Part shown: piece by piece, positions 46,680-59,154 of the stretch
How the letters are laid out: the number at the start of each line of letters is the position of its first letter
Numbering within the stretch: position 1 is the first letter of the stretch
Assembly (NCBI GenBank): GCA_921293015.1
Contig: OV121098.1
Location: 15,504,161 to 15,568,160 of the forward strand
DNA from: Phorcus lineatus
Taxonomy: Eukaryota > Mollusca > Gastropoda > Trochida > Trochidae
Direction: 5' to 3'
DNA length: 64,000 nucleotides
Position numbers and translations under genes: made by a program
The notes under the pieces: generated by a model
What the model was told of the DNA's origin: nothing
Seen by the model: only the letters and a program-made list of their open reading frames with translations
Databases searched by the model: none

Positions 46680-47110
46680 TTTTATCTAATGATTGGTTTA
46701 GTAATGTGTGGTCAAATCAACGAATCGGACACATTTGCCTTTTTTAAAGAATTTTTTAAGCAAAGATGTACCAACATTCAATGTGGAGAATCAGTTGTGA
46801 TCATTGGATATAATCCTGGTGTAAAAACATAATTTCTATCGTGGCGAAAATCATGTTTAGAGTTTGAGGTGTATGTTTCTAGTGACAGTGGTAGACAGTT
46901 TCGCATTTTTCTTAGTAGGTTATGCTGCTCTACTCACATTTTGATAGTTGAATAAGGTATATTTAAACATATAGGTCTTAAAAGGGACGATCGCCTTTGC
47001 CCGCTTTTTGTTATACCTCATATTGAAAACGAATTCAACTTTTGTAAAGAATGCCCGTTCTAAGAAATGAATATTTCCTTAAATACTTCCGATCATATCT
47101 TTTTGAATGT
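46680..47110 (+). pseudogene. LINE ORF2 C-terminal relic
   Basis: Across broken frames it reads FGLVMCGQ, FKEFFKQRCTNIQ, HILIVE, FKHIGLKRDDRLCPL and IENEFNFCKEC. These match YGFVWLSQ, FRETTIGMFNQ, SNLMVNE, RSKRICPLC and IENEIHFLFVC of the LINE at 10860-13086. The finger cysteines are partly lost. Stops interrupt the frame. Confidence 0.65.
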
Positions 47111-47979
47111 AAACTAGCCCAAAATTGTGCATCAAAAAATACTTATCTCTTGCGATGTATAAAAAAGAAGTAAATTCTTATCAATTGTTGGTACTTACTA
47201 GCTGACAGTGACGTCTTGATAATTTATCATCGTGCTCTTAGGCATGTTGTACTGCTGTAAAATGCTGTAAATGTCATGTATAGTGAGCATATGGCCCTTT
47301 CACTGAATAAACTCTCTCTATGTATTCCTATTCATTTTCAGTATTGATAATGCAATTCAAGTTGCTCTTGCATAAATAATTGTGATAATGTCTCGCCCCT
47401 TTAAATTGATTAAAAATTATTTGAAAGAACGGTTGTCATATACTAATTCTTTTTATATCTGATTGACAAATTCAGCATTGATATACAATTCGATAAAGAT
47501 TAGAACATGTCTATAAAAGGATGGTCAAAATAAATTTATCTAGTTTCTACGTAGGTTATCATGTAATGGGCATACGAGCAAAAATATCAAACTCGTTTTC
47601 TTAAACATCATTCATGTGATAAACATTAGAGCGGGATAAAATAACACTAAATCATTTACGGTAACACATGATTGATAATGCTCGGTTGAATGTATATATC
47701 AAAAGCTGAATATAAGTCACATTTGGTGAAAAGGAAAAGTCTTTTCAGTCAATTTTGTGGTTAAATATATATTAGCCTTTGCGAATATGTAATGAAACGC
47801 TTGTTTAAAACCTGTTATGAATAATAGATTATCCAGTTCTTGTGTCCATATTTGCTTTATAAGACTGTTAATTCTTAACAATTAACATTTGTAAACGATA
47901 AGAAGCCAAAAGGTCAAAAAGTCTTACAATTATTTGATTATCTTAACTTGTGAAATTAGTGGAAACCTCCCACACAACC
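47111..47979. other. AT-rich stretch, nothing assigned
   Basis: No supported feature lies between the two LINE relics. Confidence 0.3.
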
Positions 47980-48420
47980 CGTATAATAATGTAAATGGTG
48001 TATTCTTTGATACCTCAAAGACATATTTATACATGCCAACAAATGCACTTTCTCTCTTTATTAGGTTGAAATGATGATATTTTCAAATTTGAGGCCTTCG
48101 TGACATGTCGAGTTAATATACTTCTTGTTCTGAAAGTAATTACTTTTTTTTTATTTGACCGTTCACAATAACTCTCTAGTTCCCAAAACTGTTGCTGGTA
48201 AGCTACCATTGTACTTGAAATAAGATTTATTGTCATTTGCAAACATTACAATAAAAAAATATGCAAAACATTTGGATATAGCTGGATAAAACTTCTGAAG
48301 TTATTTTACATTTGTATTGCTTATTCATTGATATAAAGGGAAATAATACGCACCCTTGTCATTTATTTTATTGCTAAATAGAACTTCCATATTATCTGAG
48401 ATGCTGACACTCTGCTACTC
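47980..48420 (-). pseudogene. LINE reverse-transcriptase relic
   Basis: On the - strand, with stops, it reads RVRIISLYINE, then QLYPNVLHIFLL, LQMTINLISSTMV, QQQFWELESYC and KKVITFR. The order fits GCVLSPILFSFFIND, QMFPDLLEMFILL, FADDVVLISESVV, QNQLNILECYS and KTNIVVFR of the LINE ORF. Both catalytic aspartates are lost. Confidence 0.6.
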
Positions 48421-48789
48421 AATTCATCCGGTCTTAGTTAATTCTTTAATATGCGCCTTTGCAAAATTAAACATTTAGAAAAACAAGTAGTTGGTAAAAG
48501 TATCCTCTTTTACAAAATAAGAAAATCTTTGAATATGACTCTGAACACATTGGAGGAAATAGACCCCTATCTTATATCAGATTGAATACAAGATATGGTA
48601 ACATAAAAGAATCTGTAATAAAATAAGATGAGTTTATATGATTTTCATTCTCGTAATTGTATTCAAAGTGTTTACACAAGTCGCTAAAGGTATGTTTCGT
48701 GTTTGCTATTTTATTTTGTTATTTTTTGTCCTTCATTTAATAAGAATGTAAATAATATTTTAACATAGGGTGTTCTATTTTGTATAGCT
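48421..48789. other. AT-rich stretch, nothing assigned
   Basis: No supported feature before the satellite. Confidence 0.3.
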
Positions 48790-50800
48790 TGTACAAATCC
48801 TTTTCTCAAAACGATGGTATAGAATTACTCCACGTTAAGCTCTCACACACAGGTCCTTGGAAAGATGGAATAGAGTTACCATTTACATAGCAAAAAAATA
48901 CAGGTCCTCAGAATGATGGTAAAGAATTAACTCTCATAAAGCAGCCACACACAAGTCCTCGGAATGATGGAATAGAGTTACCATTTACAGAGCATACACA
49001 CACAGGTCCTCAGAATGATGGTATTAAATCAACTCCCCTAAAGCTGTCACACACATGTCCTCGGAAAGATGGAACAGGGCTATTTTTTACAAATCACACA
49101 CACAGGTCCTCAAAATGATGGAATAGAATCAACTCATATAAAGCTGTCACACACAAGTCCTCGAAATGATGGAATAGAGTCACCATTTACAAAGCATACA
49201 CACACAGGTCCCCACAATGATGGTATAGAATCAACTCCCATACATCTGTCACACACAAGTCCTCGAAATAGAGTTATCATTTACAAGCATAAACACAGGT
49301 CGTCAGATAGATAGGATAGAATTAACTTTCATTACGCTATCACACAGAGTTTATTGGAAAATGGTGGAATAGAGTCACCATTTATAAAGAAAACACACAG
49401 GTCCTCAAAATGATGGTATAGAATCAACTCTCATAAAGCTGACACACACAAGTCCTCGGATTGATGGAATAGGGATACCATTGGCGAAGCATAAACACAC
49501 AGGTCCTCATAATGATGGTAGAGAATCAACTCCTATAAAGCTGTCACACATAGATCCTCGGAAGAATTGAAAAGATCTACCATTTACTACCATAAACAGA
49601 GGTCCTCAGATAGATTGGATAGATTTAACTCTCATAAAGCTGTCACACACAAGTCCTCGGAAATAGAGTAAGACTGGAACAGAGTTACCATTTACAGAGT
49701 ATATACACACAAGTCCTCGAAATGATGGAATAGAGTCATCATTTACAAAGCATACACACACAGGTCCCCACAATGATGGTATAGAATCAACTCCCATACA
49801 TCTGTCGCACACAAGTCCTCGAAATAGAGTTATCATTTACAAGCATAAACACAGGTCGTCAGATAGATAGGATAGAATTAACTTTCATTACGCTATCACA
49901 CAGAGTTTATTGGAAAATGGTGGAATAGAGTCATCATTTATAAAGAAAACACACAGGTCCTCAGAATGATGGTAGAGATTCAACTCCCAGCTGTCACACA
50001 CAAGTCCTCGAAATGATGGAATAGATCTAGAGTCACCATTTACAAAGCATACACACACAGATCCCCACAATGATAGTATAGAATCCACTACCATACAGCT
50101 GTCACACACAAGTCCTCGAAATGATTGAATAGAGTTATCATTAACAAGCATAAACACAGGTCGTCAGATAGATAGGATAGAATTAACTTTCATTACGCTA
50201 TCACACAGAGTTTATTGGAAAATGGTGGAATAGAGTCATCATTTATAAAGAAAACACACAGGTCCTAAGAATGATGGTATAGAATTAAATCTCATAAAGC
50301 TTTCACACACAAGTCCTCGGAAAGATGGAATAGGGCTACCATTGGCGAAGACACACAGGTCCTCAGAATGATGGTGGAGAATCAACTCCTATAAAGCTGT
50401 CACACATAGGTCCTCGGAAGAATTGAAAAACAAGTCCTCCGAAATAGAGTTAGAGTGGAACAGAATTACCAAATACAGAGTATATACACACAGGTCATCA
50501 GAATGATGGTATCGAATTAACCCTCATAAAGCTGTTGTACAGAAGTCCTTGGAAAGATTGATAAAGAATTTCCATTTAAAAATCATACAAACACAGGTCC
50601 TCATATAGAAGTGAATTATCTTTTCAAACGCTGTCATACAAAAGTCCCGAAAAGGATTGGAAGCATTCACTCAAAGACAGGTCCTCAGAAAGACGGTATA
50701 GAATATTAATTTTCATAGAATAGAGTTATTATTTACAAAATACACACACATGTCCTCAGAAAGATGCAATCTCATCTCAATAATACAGTCACATAAAGGT
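48790..50800. repeat. Satellite of ~51-bp monomers in ~102-bp dimers, with higher-order repeats
   Basis: Two monomer types alternate: one with AAGTCCTCGGAATGATGGAA and an AGAGTTACCATTTAC block, the other with AGGTCCTCAGAATGATGGTA and an ATCAACTC block, linked by CACACAC runs. Longer blocks recur; CATTACGCTATCACACAGAG begins at 49330, 49886 and 50191. Divergence rises toward both ends. No frame is kept through the array. Confidence 0.9.
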
Positions 50801-51179
50801 CGCCAGAGAGATGGAATAAAAATATACTTTACTATACATAAAAATCAACGGAAAACCTGTCGTAAGGTAGACACAATCAAGACATTGAAATATGCAATGA
50901 AAATCAAAGTCATAAAACAGTGACATGACGGTCATCGGAAAGATAAACCAACACTTACATCATCAGAATCATGACATCTAATCAGACCTATTTGCTTTCA
51001 CTCTGTTCAAAATTATTTAGAATGTGATTTATAACGAGAAGTATTTTCGAATAAATTCAAATAAATTTAAGTATGAATTGATTGTATATGTCAAGATGTT
51101 GCTCAATGTAGGGGAAACTTTATTACTAACAAATGTTCGATTAGTTTGTGTCTGCTTTCGTCAAGAATTCTTGACTTTC
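50801..51179. other. AT-rich stretch, nothing assigned
   Basis: Degenerate GGTC-rich satellite edge, then AT-rich sequence. Confidence 0.3.
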
Positions 51180-51600
51180 CTGCAAAGAGAGGACTTGCAC
51201 AATTCAACACCTTATTCATTCCGAGGACTCAGCGCAGTGCATTATGGGAAGGGTCCTCACTTTGTAGTCCTCACAAGTCATGCAAGATCAGAAAAACACT
51301 ATATCAATATTCAGACATCTTACACGGATAACAAAGTGATCATATAAATCGTTGACCCAAGGAGATTCATATATGTAAAAATCATGTCTCTATCTCAATC
51401 ACAACTATGGGTCCTCGTTTTGATGGTTCAGGTACTAGGACCTCGTTTTGTAGCAAATACGCGTATGTGTGTGTGTGCGTGTGTGTGTCAGAACATCCTT
51501 ATCAGTAATAGAACCAGTAAAGATAATGTCAAAGTTTAGCAGCAGTTTCAAAAATCAGTTAGTGGTTGGGATATCTAGCTGCACTCCTCTTGCAACTGTT
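51180..51600. repeat. Dispersed repeat related to 37630-38150
   Basis: GAGGACTTGCAC, CCGAGGACTC and TACTAGGACCTCG are followed by a (TG)n tract (51466-51488) and a TCAGAACATCC to GTCAAAGTTTAGCAGCAGTT block. The same parts occur around 37.6-38.1 kb in a different order. Confidence 0.65.
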
Positions 51601-52067
51601 AATGTCACATTTACCTTCCAGGTTCATGGAACCGATACTTATTTCCTGTTACAATGCTGCAACCGGATCAATTTATAGCACCTTGTCGGATTGTCCCTTA
51701 ACAAGAGAAGCTGGTCAATGTTTGCATCGCTGTAGCGTCTGTGTCTGTGCGGGATCAATATAACGTTTGTCTAAGAGCTAAGCATTTGTCCCACAAGAAG
51801 TGATAATCAATGTTATGCTCGAAATTGTGTAGACGAGATATGAAATATGCTTTGAAAATGAGAATATTCAACGGTATTTTTTCAATATTTAGAAACTCTT
51901 ATGTTATATTTGCATCTGGCAATATACATATATCATTTTTTAATAATTCATCCATTTATACCACAGACTTTATCAGTAAATTCCTCAAGAATTCGGTAAC
52001 TTATATGAGAATGGGCCATAACCATATAATACTCCTTTGTCACTTATTATAAAAAGTGTAGATTTTT
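51601..52067. other. AT-rich stretch upstream of the LINE end
   Basis: The LINE at 52068 may begin earlier than its recognisable protein, but I cannot place its 5' end. Confidence 0.3.
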
Positions 52068-52750
52068 ATGCAGATATCGCTATCTGCACAGAGAAGAAAC
52101 ACATTTATTGCAATAAAAACAGTTTACTGTCCATTGAACTTATCCTCATCAAGACAATACCAGGCCTTTTATATTGAAAGAAATGTAACCTTAGATTGCA
52201 TGTTTAGAGATCATCGTCGTATTTTATCAAAATTTAGATGTGGTATTTTACCCTTGTTTATTGAAACCGGCAGATATGCCAAGCCTCCGGTTCCTCTTTT
52301 ACAAAGGCATTGTAAATATTGTATTAAAAATGTAAATAATCAACATGTACATATGGTCGAAGATGAATTTCATTTCTTAATGAAATGTAATCTTTATGAT
52401 GATTTGCGTTTTACTCTGTTTGAAGCTGCTTTTAAAATTAACGGAGCTTTTTATGACTTAAATGATAATGAAAAGTTTATTTTTATTATGAATGAAACAC
52501 ATCTGCAAAATATTTTAGCTTTTTCGATTTTAAATATGTTTAAAAGAAGAGAGTTGTTACTAATCTGATTATGTTCAATATCTTACATGTATATTTAAGT
52601 ATATGCATTTATCAACGGTAACATGTGTTATTAGTGTCTCATAAGCCAGTTGTGGCTCGACGCATTGTTCTATATTGTGTAACATGTCCTGTATATAAAA
52701 TGTGATGATGCGTGTGACACTTAAATAAAAATTATACTACTACTACTACC
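52068..52750 (+). mobile_element. LINE 3' end: ORF2 tail, 3' UTR and (TAC)n terminus
   Basis: An open frame (52068-52568) encodes the C-terminal tail of a LINE ORF2: FRCGILPLFIETGRYAKPP, then CKYCIKN, EDEFHFLMKCNLYDDLRFTL and FSILNMFKRREL. This fits the CPxC...HFLxxC finger and DLR block of the LINE at 10860. The frame is uninterrupted for 166 codons. The 3' UTR contains AATAAAAATTATA and ends in TACTACTACTAC, a short repeat typical of LINE 3' ends. No reverse-transcriptase core is present, so the copy is 5'-truncated. Sequence differs clearly from the long LINE, so it is another family or subfamily. Confidence 0.8.
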
Positions 52751-53059
52751 TTCAAAAATTTTTTTACATTGGGGATGGCAAATGCTTCCCGTGACATATC
52801 GAGGTATTTTACGGCTGTTAATTTCTTGGAAGAAGAAAGTCCACAACCAAATGTTAACATACTTTACAGTAAAACCTGTGACTTATTCAGGAATAAGGTA
52901 CCATTTACTGAAGTGTTTTTTTCTGTCAGTCCTTAATCAATTAAAATAATGTAAGAGCAAATGAGAAATAGAGCACAAAATGCGTGGTTCAAACCTCTAG
53001 TTCCGATGTTAAACCCTAAATATAATTTAATGTATATAATATATTATGTTTTAATTGTG
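52751..53059. other. AT-rich stretch, nothing assigned
   Basis: No supported feature. Confidence 0.3.
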
Positions 53060-53390
53060 AATCCTATCATCATAATCATCGCAACAACCAACACCAACAC
53101 AATTAATATCATCATCATCGTTATCATCATCATCATCATCATCATCAACATAGTCGACATCATCATTGACATCGTCAGCATCATAACAAAAATCGTCGTC
53201 GTCGTCGCCATCATCGTTGTCGTCACCATCGTCACCATCGTCATCATTAACAACATCGTCATCATTATCATCGCTGTCGTCCTCCTCATCGATCATCACC
53301 ACATCGACGTCATCATCTTCAGCAGCACCATCATCATCAACATCATCACCGTATTCACCATCACATCATTTAGTCCAAGGATGACGATAT
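53060..53390. repeat. Imperfect (ATC/GTC)n trinucleotide repeat
   Basis: ATCATC, GTCGTC and ATCGTC triplets run for about 330 bp. All frames on both strands stay open as isoleucine/valine, methionine or aspartate-rich strings, so the open frames carry no information. Confidence 0.9.
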
Positions 53391-54033
53391 CACTATATCC
53401 TCTACTGGAGGCTACAGAAAGTCTATATGTTGTATGACGTCCTTAGCTCAACTCGAGCGGTTCAAACCTCCCGTGTGTACGTAACTAGAAATCGCGTATG
53501 ACAGCTTCCATTCTTCAGAACAATAGCACGAAACCGGTTTTATCAATAATGCATTACAATGCATAGTAATACCCCGCTGGAGACAGGCTTGCATGTAAGA
53601 TGTATATTTTGTGACTCATGCCAGTGACTGGAATATCACAAGTGATGATCAATATCTCGGGAAGAATTTGTCGGTGCCGTATTATTGAATATGTCTTTTT
53701 AAACGATGGTTGTAACAGAGAGAGGTTGAAGGATAGTGGGTGTTTATCCAAGTGCAGAGTATAATGAAGTCACTCACAAATTACCATTCCATGGGATGTG
53801 GATTTTCCAAATAAAAACATTTCCGATATCTAAAGAATGAGAGATTAAAATGTCAAGCCCATTTTTTCTTACAAATAGAATTTCATTCTTTGCCTTTATA
53901 GACTTCTAAATAATAAACGAACATATTTACTTCTAATATAAATATATTTCTGGCTATATGATTCTGGGGTAAGCTCTTAATGTTAAGAAAGCCGTAAGTG
54001 CTTATGACTTTCATAGCACTGACGAATAACTGA
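53391..54033. other. AT-rich stretch, nothing assigned
   Basis: AAGCCCATTTTTTCTTACAA at about 53859 recurs at about 54292, a short direct repeat. Confidence 0.3.
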
Positions 54034-54078
54034 CCTCCCCCTACCCCCACCCCCTGCCCCCCCCCCCCCCCCCCCCAA
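54034..54078. repeat. Poly-C tract
   Basis: CCCCCTACCCCCACCCCCTG is followed by an unbroken run of about 20 C. It could form an i-motif, with a G-quadruplex on the other strand. It is also a place where assembly length may be unreliable. Confidence 0.9.
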
Positions 54079-54506
54079 CAAATAGTGCTCAAATACTTTA
54101 AAGGTGTTCACACTAAAATGGCAGCATGAATTTTTGCTTGATTCGCGGCATAAATTTGAGTAATCAGATGTTTAATCTCTGTAGAAAATATATATTTTCC
54201 ATAAACTTATTTCTAATCTGGTAAAATGGAAGATGTAAGAATTCAAGTAGTACAGGTATTTTTTAGAATGACAAGAGAGAAATTAATTTTCAAGCCCATT
54301 TTTTCTTACAAATATTCCCCATTCTCGGCATGTGCATACTATTCAAAAACACAGACAAACATTTACTACTCACATCAATATGACTGACCAGGAATTATAC
54401 TTTCTAAGCTAACCGGAAGTGCAAATTTCAAAGTGATGCCTTCCTTGTTAGAGACGGAATAATCCTTCCTCCTTGTAATCTGTTTCAGTAGATATTCAAT
54501 ATCTGA

Positions 54507-54734
54507 TTTTAACACATTGACATTATAGATTGTGTCAGTGCAATTCAAAAACATAAATATTTTTTTTTTAAACATATCAATATTTCGTTATTTTTTGAAT
54601 TAATAAATTTTCTTAGAGTATTTTAACACATTGACATTATAGACTGTGTCAGTGCAATTCAAAAACATAAATAAACATTTTTTAAACATATTAATATTTC
54701 GTTATTCGTTGAATTTATACATTTTCTTACAGTA
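54507..54734 (+). repeat. Direct tandem duplication, two ~114-bp units
   Basis: TTTTAACACATTGACATTAT begins at 54507 and again at 54621. The rest of the unit, including GTGTCAGTGCAATTCAAAAA, is repeated with few changes. Confidence 0.9.
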
Positions 54735-55397
54735 TTTTAATTCATCAAGCCCAGTTGATCTATTGTTTTAATCAATGATAGATTGGCTCTATAGTATATT
54801 TCCTTTGTACTGAATAATTAATTTTAACAACAATTCTATAGCAATTATTTCTATATTTAGCAGAGGTTAGATCATCATTTAATTATTGATAATTCGGTTA
54901 TCAGTTATATCATCCGATGCATTGTTACACTTTAGAACGCCTATACAAGTACCACATTGAAATATTCATTGGATAAAGCCTACAATTAGATCTGCCATAT
55001 AAAATAAATCATGATTTACGAGAACAAAATATAGTTGACTAAAAGAATACCTAATTTATCTAAATCCATTGTTTATTCAATTGTTTAATAGCTTAGGTAA
55101 GGCATCATGCTGGAGTTATAACGGTTTTATTCATGTCAATATCATGTGTTATTTTAAGTTGACAAAAATGATGTAACTCATCACTGGAAAGTAATTCGAT
55201 TTTCTTCATATGTACGGCGTTGTTATATCACAATCCAACGAGAACAATGTAAATATACGTAGAAGAAAAATTCCACTGATATATAAAGATAATATTCATA
55301 TCGATGACTATATACATATTTAATTGATAATTCAATTTCATCTTCTTTTATATATGATATGTGGCAGGGTGAAAGCATTCCTACTGGCACTAGCCAG
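54735..55397. other. AT-rich stretch, nothing assigned
   Basis: No supported feature. Confidence 0.3.
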
Positions 55398-55475
55398 ATG
55401 CATGTCTCATTGGCTGAATCGGTAGAGTGTTACGGAGGTTACGGGTTCAAATCCCGCGGGAGGTGACCTCACTTT
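55398..55475 (+). mobile_element. tRNA-like sequence, probably a SINE head or tRNA relic
   Basis: TTGGCTGAATCGGTAGAGTG resembles an A box and GGTTCAAATCC is a good B box with CGGG/CCCG arms around it. The distance between them is too short for a normal anticodon arm, and acceptor-stem pairing is poor, so it is not a functional tRNA gene as read. Confidence 0.45.
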
Positions 55476-58400
55476 TGTTACATGAATATGGAACAAATAT
55501 ATAAAGTCAGAAATAAAAACGATCCATTTTAATGGCTAGCTCCACCAGCTCAACGAGCCTATTCAAGCGGGCTTCGCAAGGAAAGATGAGTATCTCCATG
55601 ATAAAGAGATTGATTATCATTGGTGATAAAGAAACTCAGTCATAAGACTTTTAAGTAACTCGTATCATTGCATACTGATTTTATGAAATCTGCAATGAAT
55701 GTACATGTATTACATCTTGATATAACATAAGTTTGTACTTTGTGAACCCAAAATGCATAATGATCCTTTGATGTATAGGTGACTCGTGACTATATGTCAA
55801 GAAGATAACCGCATCTGAAAGCAGAAACATCTGAAAAAACTCAATATGTTGATGTGCTTATTTTAAACACACGATGAAGATCGTGTATCGATATTAGAAT
55901 TAATTTTCTGGTTTATTTGACAAAGAGGGTAAACTAATATCAATAACACATGACAAATAAAGACACAAACTGTAATATAAAAAAATTGTTTGCTTCAAAC
56001 GAAATTATTTGATATCATTATAAAATGACAAATGATTATATCAATAGAACCAAAAACACAGATTAGTGTCAAATACCTTTCATAACGAAAACCATTGAAA
56101 AATATCATTTATACCATAAAGATTTTCATCATTTGTTATACGCATTTGATAGGATATATATGTAATAAGAAAGCTTATAGTCAATAATATTGACATGAAA
56201 CTAAATTAACTGCTTTATATATCATTGAAAAAACACAATATGATAATGGATTATGATTGTTAGATAAAAGGCATAAACGTGTGTTACGTTATTTTTTTTT
56301 TATATAATGACCATGTACATGTTTTGAAAACGCAATTATCATAACAAACTTTTGGACATAAACGAATTAGTTTCACATAAGGTTTTTCTTTATCTTCGTG
56401 GAGCTACTCAGTATTGTCAATATTACAATGACATCCAAGTGGCAAAACAAGCATCAAATTGCATTTCGGAATCTTTCTTCTCTCTTACATGTCACTAAAT
56501 GTGTCAATACCATGGTGTATTAAATAGCGTTTCAAATCCTGTAACACTAAAACATCAGTTGAAAACCTAATTCTTATCTTAAGTGCCATAACTTTGCTCA
56601 AACTGAAGGAAGAAGAGTTTATTTTATTTACGACTTTTTTGCCAAGTGTGTAGCGTTTCATTTCTTTTGTAAGGGTATTGGCATCAACATATGTTGCTAC
56701 TAAAAAGTTGTAGATAAATGAAAGTCTAACCAACTTCTAAATGGCTTTCAAATAATTCTATTTTCAATTGTCATTATGATAATACTCTATTACCGTCTAA
56801 AACGTGTTTCACTTAATATTTATAAATTAATCTTTCAACAAGTTTACAAATTGATAAAAAAACATCCTATTAATATATATTAAAGAATTCATTAAAGCAT
56901 TCTCTGACAATATTATTCAATATATTCGTAAGTGACAAAACCATTCTCTAATTGTCAACATGATGTGATCATCGTGAATTCCAAACAACAACTTAATAAT
57001 TCATAACAAATTTCATTCTTCGTTTACCATTGTTACATATTTGTATAATATCTTTCTATCTTTGACAGTATAGCAAAAGAGACTGTTAATGCATACATCA
57101 TTCAATTCTTGAAGACCCAGGCGAAATACAGCAGATTTACGCCAAAATATTCATTACATTCATAAGTGACAAAACCATTCCATAATCGTAAACATGACAA
57201 CAGCGTCTGGTTGTCTAAATATGAGCGTCCATTTGACTCATAATAACACTAAACTGAGGCCATCTGTCCAATAAAACGCCTTCAACCATCATAATAGTCC
57301 GCGAATCCAAAACACACATTGGGTCGATGGACTCCCAGCCAATGTAAAGACAATTGCGGAAGTATCGTTTAGAGAAGTGATGTTTTTCATGGACGCCAAT
57401 CGATTAACAATTATTGGCCTAATCAAACAAAATGAGGCTGGTCAAGAGTGGTTCTGACCATTGTCCACAGACGAAAGGGTGACGGCAAACCTGACAATAA
57501 CACCCTTCCCGTAATGCAATTAACATGGCGACTTTACAATACACATGCTCTTTGTTGAGGGTTCACGCCATATTTTGAAGGGCAGATGAAAGCTTTTCGA
57601 TTCAATTCTCGCATCTTTGAAGAGCACTAACGTGTCATTTGCATCGTTGAAACTTCTATTTGAGATTATCCTCAAATATTGATGGGCATATTGCCGGAAT
57701 TTGAATTGAATGAGAGGGGAAGAGTAGTTTATACAATTCTCACGTCTTCGAAGAGAATATGGACCCATTCTTACAAAGCAAATGGCATATTTACAGAACG
57801 TTTGGGAACGTTCTATATACATTGAAAACTACTATGAGATATGTATAGAATATATGTTACAAAATATCAATAATCATCGAATGATGTGACATTCTATTGG
57901 AAATATCGTATATATTAATCTGAAAATAGAGGTAACAAACTGTGAAATAACAAATGAAAACGATTATCATGAAAACTAACATGATAACGATTATCATATC
58001 TTTTATACCTACTTGTCCTGCTTCATGACTGTGTATGTAAAGGAGCCTTTAATACAGTCTATTTCCACATTCAGCAAGGCTAGATTGACTGAAATAAAAA
58101 GCCAAAATAAAAAAAATATTATGGATGAAGGAAAATTTGATTATTAAAATTTTTCATAGACTAAATTTGGTCTAATATCCTACCAGCCAAACTATTTACA
58201 AGAGTGAAGGTTTAGGACCTTAAACATAAAATATTTATACTATACAATTTATTAAATTATCCTAGCAAACTACTCATTTCTTACTAATTGCATTGATGGA
58301 CCTTTGAGGCGGACATTGAACATAGTTCCAAATTGTATCTTTAAAGATCCTAATATCACCATTGCTATAAGCCTTTGTGAAGGACATACTCGTGTGTCAA

Positions 58401-59154
58401 GGAAGAAATGAAGCTCCTGGTCTGTTGTATAGACTATTCTATTCAATCATCAGTGAACTTATCTACTTCCTCTATCAAATGCTCCTAAACAAAACTTCTA
58501 TTTCAATGATCACCGATGCTCCGGCGTCTTGACAGAGGCGAACGAAATCTGCTATTTTTGGCACATTTTGAGGACAGATGAGGACTATTTGATTCAATTA
58601 TAAATCCTACGTGAGCTTGAGAGGTGTAGGATAGCTCTTTATTAATTACCCAATTTCGTCGCAATTACTACAAGATCAAATTTGTTCGGCGTCGGTTTGA
58701 TTATCTGTGCTCCATTCATTAGCTTGCGAGCGGTACTATCAACCTTGACACAATGGGTGTTGGTGAAAATATCACAGATGGCGCTGTTATGGTACATTAT
58801 ACTTCCGGTGCTTGCGTCGTATGATAAACAACATCCGGTTATTATCATGGCGTTTATGAAAAGGTCTAAACGGAAAATGTGTGTTTTCTGATATATTCAC
58901 ATCTTCGATGAATAGAATTATTCTATATCTTATTCTATACGACATGATAATAACTTAAAATTATTTCTAAAAGCTTGGATTTTAGACACAGGTGTTGACA
59001 TGTTTTTTACAAATGTGTTAAATAGAGAATCTCACCCAAGTTCAAATATCTGAGGCTTGTCAAGGATCAATGATTGTTGATTGTTTTATCAATGATTGTT
59101 GATTTATTTGATATCCGAAGACACGAGGGTGAGATTCTAATCAACATCCAAAAA
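55476..59154. other. Long non-coding stretch, partly less AT-rich
   Basis: At 57.2-57.8 and 58.5-58.9 kb the base composition is more balanced and the sequence is free of simple repeats. GATTCAATTCTCGCATCTTTG at about 57590 has relatives at about 57735 and 58590. A - strand frame at 58642-58848 and an overlapping + frame at 58682-58891 are both open; neither is recognisable. Part of this may be the 3' UTR of the - strand gene ending at 59155. Confidence 0.35.

Noticed and set aside
49069..50157. Repeat frames in the satellite (GPHNDGIES type on +)
   Set aside because: The 51-bp monomer keeps frames open by length; they break with every indel in the array.
52961..53437. 158-codon isoleucine/valine-rich frame and opposing aspartate-rich frame
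   Set aside because: An imperfect ATC/GTC trinucleotide repeat keeps all frames open; there is no independent coding evidence.
53883..54092. Glycine-rich N-terminus on the - strand
   Set aside because: The glycines come from the poly-C tract.
55398..55475. Functional tRNA gene
   Set aside because: The B box is good, but the A-to-B distance is too short for an anticodon arm and the acceptor stem does not pair well.
57520..57822. 100-codon - strand frame
   Set aside because: No recognisable motif, and parts of the underlying DNA are repeated nearby in other frames; not enough to call a gene.
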